From positions 1 to 61,232 of the forward strand of contig NZ_MVBK01000038.1 in NCBI RefSeq assembly GCF_002000365.1: a DNA stretch of 61,232 nucleotides, in the 5' to 3' direction. This stretch comes from Thioalkalivibrio denitrificans. Its GTDB lineage: Bacteria > Pseudomonadota > Gammaproteobacteria > Ectothiorhodospirales > Ectothiorhodospiraceae. Shown piece after piece: positions 54,122 to 61,232 of the stretch. The translations under genes and the position numbers were made by a program. Within the stretch, counting starts at the first letter, position 1, and each line of letters begins with the position of its first letter. Under the pieces are notes generated by a model, which was given only the letters and a program-made list of their open reading frames with translations, did not search any database and was not told the DNA's origin.

Positions 54122-55669
54122 TTACCCCCAGGGAGGATTGACCCCTTCGACGCGGTACTCACGGCTGAGCGCGCGCGTCAGGCTCACGCAGCAGAACACC
54201 AGGATGATGGCCACCGGCAGGCCTGCCGTCAGCGACCCGGTCTGCAGGCTGTTCAACGCGCGCTCACCGCCGACGATGAGCAGCGTGGCGGCCACCGCCC
54301 CTTCGGTGATGCCCCAGATCACCCGCTGGCGCTTGGGCGAGTGCTTCGAGCCGCGCGAGATGAGCGCGTCGATGACGTAGGTGCCGGAGGCCGACGAGGT
54401 GATGAAATAGGTGGCGATCAGCAGCGTCGCCACGGCGGACGTCAGCGTGACCCACGGCAATTGCTCCAGGGTGACGTACAGCGCCACGGTGGTGTCCTCG
54501 GCCACTGCCGAGGCGATCCCGGCGCCCTCCTGGAACAGTTCCAGGTACAGGGCGGTGCCACCGAAGATGGCCATCCAGCCGAACACGAACAGGGTGGGCA
54601 TTGCGAGCACGCCCACGATGAACTCGCGGATGGTGCGCCCGCGCGAGATGCGGGCGATGAAAATGCCCACGAAGGGCGACCAGGCGATCCACCATGCCCA
54701 GTAGAACATGGTCCAGTCCTTCTGCCAGCCGGAGCCGCCGATGGCGTCGGTGTGCAGGCTCAGTTCGATCAATTGCTGCAGATAGGCGCCGGTGGAATCC
54801 AGGAGGAAACGCAGGATGAACAGCGTCGGGCCCGCGAACAGGACAAACAGCATGAACGTGACGGCAAGCGTGAGGTTGAAGACACTCACCCACTTGAGGC
54901 CGCGATCCAGCCCCGAGAGCACCGAGAAAACGGCGACTGCGGTGATTGCCGCAATGATTCCCACCTGGTTCCAGTGCGACACCGGCATGTCGACGAGGAC
55001 GTTCAGCCCCGTGTTCAGTTGCATCGCACCGAAGCCGAGCGAGGTGGCGAGTCCGAACAGGGTGCCGAACACGGCAAGGATGTCGATCACGTGGCCGATG
55101 GGTCCGTAGATGCGGTCCCCCAGAAGCGGGTAGAAGATGGAGCGGATGGTCAGCGGCAGACGGTGCCGGAAGCTGAAATAGGCCACCGACAGGCCCAGCA
55201 CCACGTACACCGCCCAGGCGTGCAGCCCCCAGTGGAAGAAGGTGTAAACCATCGCCTGGCGCGCGGCCTCGTGGGTGCCGCCCTCGGCATGAGGGGGGTT
55301 CTGGTAGTGCAGGATCGGCTCGGCGACGCTCCAGAACACCAGGCCGATGCCCATGCCCGCGCTGAACAGCATCGCGAACCACGCGCCGTAGCTGAACTCG
55401 GGGCGGTCTTCCGGCTGTCCCAGCCGGATCGTGCCGTAGCGGCTGAACCCGAGCCACACCAGGAACGCGACGAACAGCGTGACCACCAGCAGGTAGCCCC
55501 AGCCGAGATACTCGGTGATGAATCCGTGGATCCCGTCAAAGACCGCGCCGGCGGTCACCGGGAACGCGACGCCAAAGGCAACGAACACCACCACCATGAT
55601 GGCGGAGGCGGTGAACACGGCCGGATTCACCGTGGAGAAGAAGGCCTGCGGGCGGTAATGGGTCGGCAT
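54122..55669 (-). CDS. BCCT family osmolyte transporter
   Basis: The 515-residue membrane protein has the twelve-helix pattern of betaine/carnitine/choline transporters. The signature stretch FYWAWWIAWSPFVGIFIARISRG, quoted here only by its ends, includes the aromatic substrate site. The GMGIGLVFW block in helix 3 is typical. It imports compatible solutes by sodium or proton symport, fitting a salt-tolerant organism. No regulator is adjacent. The start at 55669 is followed by a normal first helix (residues 17-37). It converges with the HTH-reductase gene 66 bp away. Confidence 0.92.
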   Translation of the reverse strand: MPTHYRPQAFFSTVNPAVFTASAIMVVVFVAFGVAFPVTAGAVFDGIHGFITEYLGWGYLLVVTLFVAFLVWLGFSRYGTIRLGQPEDRPEFSYGAWFAMLFSAGMGIGLVFWSVAEPILHYQNPPHAEGGTHEAARQAMVYTFFHWGLHAWAVYVVLGLSVAYFSFRHRLPLTIRSIFYPLLGDRIYGPIGHVIDILAVFGTLFGLATSLGFGAMQLNTGLNVLVDMPVSHWNQVGIIAAITAVAVFSVLSGLDRGLKWVSVFNLTLAVTFMLFVLFAGPTLFILRFLLDSTGAYLQQLIELSLHTDAIGGSGWQKDWTMFYWAWWIAWSPFVGIFIARISRGRTIREFIVGVLAMPTLFVFGWMAIFGGTALYLELFQEGAGIASAVAEDTTVALYVTLEQLPWVTLTSAVATLLIATYFITSSASGTYVIDALISRGSKHSPKRQRVIWGITEGAVAATLLIVGGERALNSLQTGSLTAGLPVAIILVFCCVSLTRALSREYRVEGVNPPWG

Positions 55670-55721
55670 GCGGGATCCGGGAGGTGGTGAACGCGGGCTG
55701 AGCCGGCTTGACGGTGGGGGG

Positions 55722-56180
55722 TCAGGAATCGGGATCGGTGGGCGGGCGCTCGATCACCCCGACGAGATCCGCCGTCTCCAGGATGTGCCCCGTCGCCGCT
55801 TCATCGAAGTGGCTGCGTGTGGCGCCGGCCTCGAGGTCCAGTGCCTTGTCGAGGGCCAGCAGGCGGAAGCGATAGCGGTGGCTCCCCTCCGGGGGAATCG
55901 GGCCCAGGTAGCCTACCTTTCCGAAGGCGTCCATGCCCACCCGGCTCTCGGCCGGCAGACTCAGGGCGTCCACTCGGCTGGTGTCGGCCGGCAGATTCCA
56001 CGCCAGCCAGTGGGTGACCGGTCCGAGCGGGGAATCCAGATCCTCCATGAGGATGGCGAGGCTGCGGGCCTCTTCCGGCACGGCGCGGATCTCCAGAGGG
56101 GGCAGTTCGTTCTCGTTCGGCGCGGACGCGGTCCAGGGCATCGTTCCGCCATCCTCGAATGCCGGGCTGGTCAGTTGCAT
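55722..56180 (-). CDS. YbhB/YbcL (PEBP) family protein
   Basis: The 152-residue protein shows the PEBP ligand-site signs MEDLDSPLGPVTHWLAWNLP, and later GYLGPIPPEGSHRYRFRLLALD. The family binds small anionic ligands; bacterial members have no settled function. No signal peptide. It lies 53 bp upstream of the BCCT gene on the same strand and may be co-transcribed with it. The cytochrome gene is divergent. Confidence 0.88.
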   Translation of the reverse strand: MQLTSPAFEDGGTMPWTASAPNENELPPLEIRAVPEEARSLAILMEDLDSPLGPVTHWLAWNLPADTSRVDALSLPAESRVGMDAFGKVGYLGPIPPEGSHRYRFRLLALDKALDLEAGATRSHFDEAATGHILETADLVGVIERPPTDPDS

Positions 56181-56459
56181 GGGGCCTCGTGACGCAGGGG
56201 GTTTACCCGAAACCCTCGCCCGAGAGGGGTGCCCGGGTCAACCGTGTCCGTCCTGGCCCGGAGACTCCAATCATTCGCGATCCTTGGTGCAATGTCCGGG
56301 ATAGTATCGTGTCCGGTCAGCCTGCAGGTGACACGTCAAATTCGGCGCAGTTTCCTGCGAATCGTTCCTCCGTATTGGCTATCATTAAGAAAATCCCACG
56401 AATCAAACAACAGATCGGCGTGGGTCAGATCTGTGCAACAGCCAGCAGGAGAAGCGGGT

Positions 56460-57119
56460 ATGAGATGTTGGAAAGCGGGTTTGCTCTTTGCGTCTTTTGC
56501 ATTTGCGTGCGCATTCGCCGTGACTGGGTGGGCGGATGCCCCACCGTCGGACGCGGAGCGGCTGGTACGCGCGGCCCAGAAGGTGGACCTTGACCGGGCA
56601 CACGAGATCAACATGGATTCATGCTTTCGCTGTCACGGAGCCGAGGGTCTGAGCACGGATCCCGACACCCCGCGCCTGGCCGGGCAGCATTTTGATTACA
56701 TCGCGAGGCAGCTGGCCGATTTCCAGTCGGGTCGTCGGGAAAGCGATGTCATGCAGCGCATGGCCGCGGACCTGACCGAAGAGGAGATGCTGGCGCTGGG
56801 CGTGTATTTCAATGTCAAGCCGTCTCCTCCGCAGCGGGTGCGTGACTCGGAGCTTGCTGCAGTCGGACGCTTCCTCTATCACCGCGGCAACGAATTCTCG
56901 GGCGTACCCAACTGTGCGGGCTGCCACGGCGGGCGCGGGATGGGCACCTCCGACCTGCCCAGGCTTGCCGGCCAGAGCATGCGTTACACGGAAACCCAGC
57001 TGCAGCTGTTCAGCGAGCGCCCGCGCACCGAGGGCAACGAGGTCATGCATGAGGTCGCATCCAAGCTCACCGAGCTCGAGATCAGAGCACTGGCGGCCTA
57101 TATCAGCTCAATGGAGTAG
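56460..57119 (+). CDS. Dihaem cytochrome c4-type protein
   Basis: The 219-residue protein has a signal peptide (about residues 1-25) and two CxxCH sites (C55-C58-H59 and C152-C155-H156), each opening a class I cytochrome c domain of about 90 residues. TPRLAGQHFDYI and LPRLAGQSMRY repeat at the same place in both halves, the sign of c4. It should shuttle electrons in the periplasm, often to a terminal oxidase. The ATG follows GCAGGAGAAGCGG. Upstream 56181-56459 is a leader with no clear gene. Confidence 0.88.
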   Translation: MRCWKAGLLFASFAFACAFAVTGWADAPPSDAERLVRAAQKVDLDRAHEINMDSCFRCHGAEGLSTDPDTPRLAGQHFDYIARQLADFQSGRRESDVMQRMAADLTEEEMLALGVYFNVKPSPPQRVRDSELAAVGRFLYHRGNEFSGVPNCAGCHGGRGMGTSDLPRLAGQSMRYTETQLQLFSERPRTEGNEVMHEVASKLTELEIRALAAYISSME

Positions 57120-57386
57120 CAGCAGGCGGATCCGCTCGCACTGCTAATGGGTGGCGTGTAATGCCCAAGTCGGCATCTCGTCGCTGGCGTGAGTGCTTTT
57201 GGATTGCCCGCATCGACTTCCCATGACAGGGGCAAGCATCGCGCGACGAGCGGTCAAAAAAGCGGTACAGGCGGACAGCTTTCCCGTTCATTTGCGCGGC
57301 ATCAACAGTTGATGCCGTGCCTGCTTGCCGATGGCGTGCGGCGCGGTCTACAGTCGCAACGGGAGGTCGAAACTGAACCATGAAAT

Positions 57387-58499
57387 ATGGGTGAATCCGC
57401 CTACACGCTGATCATTGCCACCTCAGCCTTTGTTGGGCTCGTCGCCGGCTTTTTCATGCATCGCTCGGATTTCTGCGTCACGGCAATGTTCCGCGATGTC
57501 TTCCTGGTGCGTGATTTTTTTCTGTTGCGCATGCTGTTGCTGCTGATTGTGGCAAGCATGCTGCTGTTCGAGTTTTCCCGTCTGGGCGGATTGCTGTCTC
57601 CGTATCCCTTCCCCCTGCTGGGCCCCGGATCACTGGCCACCCTGATTGCCGGGGCCTTGTTCGGGGTCGGGATGGTGCTGGCCGGCGGCTGCGTCGTGGG
57701 CACCCTCTACAAGCTGGGCGCGGGGAGTGTGGTGGCCCTGGTCGCCTTTGCCGGCCTGTTGACGGGTTCGGCCCTGTATGCCGAATGGCATCCCTGGTGG
57801 AGTGATTTCGCGCGGGCGACCACCCCTCACGAGGCCATCACGCTTCCCCAGCTGGTGGGCATCGAGCCGGTCTTCCTGATCTTGCCGCTGGCGGTGGTCG
57901 GGGCCGTGGTGCTCTATCGGTGGCAGCTCCGGGGCCTGCTGGTGAGAAAGGCTTATGCGAGAGGGCATATCGCTCCCTGGCAGACGGCGCTGGTATTGGT
58001 CGTGCTGGGATTCGTGTCCTGGTTTCTGATCGGCATGCCGCTGGGGATCACCACCTCCTACGCCAAGATCGGTGCCGGCATCGAATCGCTGTTTCTGCCT
58101 GATCGCGTGCAGGCACTGGCCTATTTCCAGGTGCAGGGACTGAATTACACGCCGCCTTTCGCCGACACGCCCGTTCAGGGTGGGGCAGGGCCGCAGCTGG
58201 ATGCTGTTGCCGCCATACAGTATCCGCTCATCGGGGGGATCGTTCTGGGGGCGGCGGTGTCGGCCGTCAGTGTGGGCGAGTGGCGGCTCCGGTATCGCAT
58301 CCCGGCGCGTCAATACGCATCGGCACTGATCGGGGGGCTGCTGGTCGGTGCCGCTGCCCGCATGGTGCCGGGCTGCAATATCTGGCACCTGTGGGGGGGC
58401 GTTCCGATTCTTGCCATACAAAGCATGCTTTTCCTGGTTGGTCTGGTGCCGGGCGCCTGGATCGGCAGCAGGTTGCTTTCCCGCTTCGTGATACGCTAG
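57387..58499 (+). CDS. YeeE/YedE (TsuA-like) sulfur compound transporter
   Basis: The 370-residue protein is a multi-helix YeeE/YedE membrane protein. Conserved cysteines lie in HRSDFC, AGGCVVG and PGCNIWHLWGG, as in TsuA thiosulfate transporters. It should bring thiosulfate or a sulfane-sulfur compound into the cell. The stop is three bases from the next gene's ATG, and a TusA-like protein follows, so the two form a sulfur uptake/transfer pair. Upstream 57120-57386 shows no gene; the start has a weak ribosome-binding site (CTGAACC). Confidence 0.85.
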   Translation: MGESAYTLIIATSAFVGLVAGFFMHRSDFCVTAMFRDVFLVRDFFLLRMLLLLIVASMLLFEFSRLGGLLSPYPFPLLGPGSLATLIAGALFGVGMVLAGGCVVGTLYKLGAGSVVALVAFAGLLTGSALYAEWHPWWSDFARATTPHEAITLPQLVGIEPVFLILPLAVVGAVVLYRWQLRGLLVRKAYARGHIAPWQTALVLVVLGFVSWFLIGMPLGITTSYAKIGAGIESLFLPDRVQALAYFQVQGLNYTPPFADTPVQGGAGPQLDAVAAIQYPLIGGIVLGAAVSAVSVGEWRLRYRIPARQYASALIGGLLVGAAARMVPGCNIWHLWGGVPILAIQSMLFLVGLVPGAWIGSRLLSRFVIR

Positions 58500-58502
58500 C
58501 CC

Positions 58503-58754
58503 ATGATGAAATCAGACAACCAGATCGTACTCGACATCAACGGACAGATCTGTCCCTCATGCCTGCTCCTGACGCTGAAGGAGCTGAATCGGGTCGGCGC
58601 TGCAGTGCGTGACGGCAGTACCGAGATCGTTGTGCTCACCGATGATCGCCAGGCGACCAGTACCATACCCGAGGCGGTGGACAAGATGGGGTATACAACG
58701 GAAGTGAGCGGCTCGCCTGCCGGTTACCGGATCCGCGTGTTCGCGAGGCGCTGA
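58503..58754 (+). CDS. TusA-like sulfurtransferase with CPSC motif
   Basis: An 83-residue TusA/YedF-type protein. The sulfur-carrying cysteine is C17 in GQICPSCLLL. The family's usual CPxP is changed to CPSC: C20 replaces the second proline, adding a nearby thiol. The rest (VLTDDRQATSTIPE) fits the alpha-beta fold of TusA. It probably accepts sulfur from the preceding membrane transporter and passes it on in the cytoplasm. It lies three bases behind the transporter and three before the next ATG, a tight operon. Confidence 0.8.
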   Translation: MMKSDNQIVLDINGQICPSCLLLTLKELNRVGAAVRDGSTEIVVLTDDRQATSTIPEAVDKMGYTTEVSGSPAGYRIRVFARR

Positions 58755-58757
58755 CAC

Positions 58758-60998
58758 ATGAGTGCACTCCCGAAGGATTACCGGGCCGAGTACCTCAGGA
58801 GCATCGCGTATATCCGCGCGAAGGTCGACCAGATGCTGGCGCTCATCGGCACACTGCCGCTGCGTCAGGAGGAGCTGGATGACAACACGCTGATCGAACT
58901 GGATCCCATCGGCATAGTCACCGAGTCATTCGGTCAGATACTTTCGCATCTCAATGATACAAACCGCCAGCTCGACGTCGCCCGGCAGGAAATCCGCGCC
59001 ATCTTCGATTCTATGGATGCGGGTGTGGTCGTGATCAATGATGACGGAACCATTGATGACTGCAACCGACAGGCGAGGGAGTGGCTTTTCTCGAATCGGG
59101 ATCGCCAGGAGCTGATCGGCGCCGCGCTCTCTCAGGTCTGTCCCTGCGACGAGCACCTGCGGGACGGGGTCCTGTCCGGTGCGTTGTATGAGCAGGACAT
59201 GCAGTTCGGCGACAGGTATTTTCATATCGTCGCGTCGGATATCACCGACGCCGCCAGGAACGGCATCAAGAAGGTCATTATTTGTTTCGACATCACCCGA
59301 CAGAAACAGACCGAGTCGAGCCTGACCCTGTATGGGCAGGTGTTTGAGACTACCGCGGAAGGGATCGCCATCACAGACCGCGACATGCGTTTTGTGGAGG
59401 TCAATGACGCGTATTGCCGAATCACTGGATACCCTGCCGAGGAACTGCTGGGGAAGACGCCCCGGTTGCTCAGATCCGGGCACCATGACGGAACATTCTA
59501 TCGGGAGATCCGTGAGGCCCTGCAGAGTGACGGGCACTGGCAGGGGGAAACGCTGGATCGGGCGCGGGACGGAAGCCTCATTCCGCTTCTGCAGTCCATC
59601 AGCGTGGTACGCAACGAGCAGGGCGAAGTCAGCCACTACATCACCCTGGTGACCGACATTTCTGCGATGAAGGAAACCCAGGCCAGGCTCGATTTCCTTG
59701 CCCATCATGATCCGCTCACCGAGCTTCCGAACAGGCTGCTGTTCACCGCACGCCTGGAACATGCCATCGACCTGGCGGCCCGTAACGAGGAACGGTTTGG
59801 CGTCCTGTTCATCGATCTGGACAGATTCAAGACCATCAACGACAGCCTTGGACACCAGCTCGGGGACAGGCTGCTCATTGACGTCGCACAGCGGCTCGGG
59901 GGTCTGGTGCGCAAGTCGGACACCATCGCGCGCCTGGGCGGGGACGAGTTCGTGGTGCTTCTGGAGCGTATTCATGCGTCGGATCAAGCGGAGCGGTTGG
60001 CTGAGAAACTCGTGGACGCCATGCGCAAGCCGTTTTACCTGGACGGGATGGAGCTCCATCTCGGTTGCAGTATCGGCATTACCATGTATCCGGAGGACGG
60101 CAGGGATGCCGTGACGTTGCTCAAGAACGCGGATGCCGCCATGTACAGGGTGAAGGATTCCGGCCGCGACGGTTATTGCAAGTTCAGCCAGGATCTCTCC
60201 GAAGCCGTGGATGAGCGGCTGGCCCTGGAGAACGCCCTTCGCCATGCCCTGCGTGAAGAGCAGCTGGAATTGCATTATCAGCCCGTGATCGACATGGAAC
60301 AGCGCCGTATTGTGGCGGTCGAGGCGCTGTCACGTTGGCGGCATCCCGAGCGGGGCTTGATTCCGCCCGACTGCTTCATACCGATCGCGGAGGACACCAA
60401 ACTCATCCTGCCCCTTGGCGAATGGGTTGCGCGAAAGGCCATCGGGCAGTTCAGAAGCTGGCGCGATCAGGGCGTTATGCTGGACTGCGTGTCCATTAAT
60501 ACTTCCGGGATTCAGCTTTTCCGTCCCGGATTCGTGGAGGGTCTTCTTGGTATTCTGAAAGAGTACGGCGTGGAGGGCAGGCACCTCCAGATCGAATTGA
60601 CCGAGAATGTCCTGATGCAGGATGTGGAGGTGTGTCGTGCCGTGCTCACCAGACTGCGTGACGAGGGTATCCGTATCGCCATCGACGATTTCGGGACGGG
60701 CTATTCATCCCTGGCCTATCTGAAGCAGCTGCCCATCGACATGCTGAAGATTGATCGTTCGTTCGTGAGCGACGTCCCGGACGACCCTAATGACTGCGCC
60801 ATTGTCGAGGCCATCGTGGCACTGGCGTACAGTCTGGACCTCGTTACCATCGCAGAGGGCGTAGAAACGGACGCGCAGGAGTTTTTCCTGAGGCAGATGG
60901 GTTGTCATCGACTGCAGGGATACCGCTATTCCAGGCCGATCGCGGCCGGGGAGTTTGCGGATTTCGTCAAAGGGTTTCCGTGGGGGGGGTTTCCGTGA
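58758..60998 (+). CDS. PAS-GGDEF-EAL cyclic di-GMP protein
   Basis: The 746-residue protein has two PAS-type sensor domains (about residues 70-190 and 195-310). A GGDEF domain (about 315-475) with intact GGDEF and RKSD I-site follows. The EAL domain (about 490-740) has VEALSRW and DDFGTGYSSL. Both catalytic domains look competent, so it may make or degrade cyclic di-GMP. No membrane segment is seen. Its tight coupling to YeeE and TusA genes suggests that sulfur-compound uptake and c-di-GMP signalling are linked. Confidence 0.9.
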   Translation: MSALPKDYRAEYLRSIAYIRAKVDQMLALIGTLPLRQEELDDNTLIELDPIGIVTESFGQILSHLNDTNRQLDVARQEIRAIFDSMDAGVVVINDDGTIDDCNRQAREWLFSNRDRQELIGAALSQVCPCDEHLRDGVLSGALYEQDMQFGDRYFHIVASDITDAARNGIKKVIICFDITRQKQTESSLTLYGQVFETTAEGIAITDRDMRFVEVNDAYCRITGYPAEELLGKTPRLLRSGHHDGTFYREIREALQSDGHWQGETLDRARDGSLIPLLQSISVVRNEQGEVSHYITLVTDISAMKETQARLDFLAHHDPLTELPNRLLFTARLEHAIDLAARNEERFGVLFIDLDRFKTINDSLGHQLGDRLLIDVAQRLGGLVRKSDTIARLGGDEFVVLLERIHASDQAERLAEKLVDAMRKPFYLDGMELHLGCSIGITMYPEDGRDAVTLLKNADAAMYRVKDSGRDGYCKFSQDLSEAVDERLALENALRHALREEQLELHYQPVIDMEQRRIVAVEALSRWRHPERGLIPPDCFIPIAEDTKLILPLGEWVARKAIGQFRSWRDQGVMLDCVSINTSGIQLFRPGFVEGLLGILKEYGVEGRHLQIELTENVLMQDVEVCRAVLTRLRDEGIRIAIDDFGTGYSSLAYLKQLPIDMLKIDRSFVSDVPDDPNDCAIVEAIVALAYSLDLVTIAEGVETDAQEFFLRQMGCHRLQGYRYSRPIAAGEFADFVKGFPWGGFP

Positions 60999-61232
60999 TC
61001 GCCACTGAGCGGTGCGGAAGGCTTCTTGCCACGGTGTCGGTCGTTCGTCGGCCCCAGCACGGACATTGCACCAAGGCGGCCGACGGCTTCGTGCAACCTT
61101 CTGAATGAGTGGCATAAATCGGCGTATCTGGCCGAAAGGCCGCGGTGACAGTTTGTACCTCGCCGCCGGCCTATCGCGATGCTTGCGGCCTCTGGGCCTG
61201 TCTCGCTTGCTCTTCAGTCGAACCGTAGCTAA
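60999..61232. other. Intergenic end of window
   Basis: No gene is seen in the last 234 bp. The segment around 61075-61104 (GGCGGCCGACGGCTTCGTGC) resembles 51198-51227, before msrB, and appears to be a short dispersed repeat. Confidence 0.5.

Noticed and set aside
54341-55690. Plus-strand open frame opposite the BCCT transporter
   Set aside because: The translation is an Arg/Glu/His-rich shadow; the minus strand encodes an unmistakable transporter.

Overview
The window is 61 kb of high-GC DNA, most likely from a gammaproteobacterium of the Ectothiorhodospiraceae/Chromatiales type. This placement is inferred from gene content: a class Ia ribonucleotide reductase under NrdR/DnaA-type control, a BCCT osmolyte carrier, sulfur-handling YeeE/TusA genes, cytochrome c4, and a very large load of short REP repeats with their RAYT transposases. 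No rRNA, tRNA or CRISPR array was seen.

Layout. 1-6360: ZIP metal transporter and nrdA-nrdB. 6361-18530: an accessory zone with patches of lower GC. It holds integron-type gene cassettes with attC sites but no integrase, one carrying a possible pPIWI-associated nuclease. It also holds CPBP protease, SDR and membrane-protein genes, a RAYT transposase flanked by perfect inverted REPs, and gene fragments cut by REP copies. 18814-26665: a four-gene operon encoding a cyclooxygenase/alpha-dioxygenase-like haem protein, a cytochrome P450 and two RoxA-like dihaem cytochromes. This is the best candidate for an undescribed system, probably oxylipin-type lipid oxidation. 26741-32326: an orphan protein with a hydrophobic tail, a DUF2235 hydrolase, a lone contractile-tail tube protein and a TraB/GumN protein.

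32487-45319: metabolic, regulatory and stress genes (isochorismatase-like, pirin/LysR pair, HIT, katG, diguanylate cyclase, homocysteine methyltransferase, several lipoproteins) and a second RAYT. 45352-61232: MscS channel, GlxA-type regulator, methyltransferase with a duplicated 5' end, exported MsrB and MsrA, an unusual HTH-ferredoxin-reductase fusion, BCCT transporter, PEBP protein, cytochrome c4, and a tight operon of YeeE-type transporter, TusA-like protein and GGDEF/EAL protein.

The unifying structural theme is the GGGGACGGAGG repeat family. Palindromic pairs of it sit directly 3' of many genes, where they look like terminators, and several copies supply stop codons or interrupt genes. 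Two RAYTs, each next to its own REP type, plus three truncated transposase remnants, show a long history of REP spread. Oxidative-stress functions (KatG, exported MsrA/B, class Ia RNR, haem oxygenases) recur through the window.
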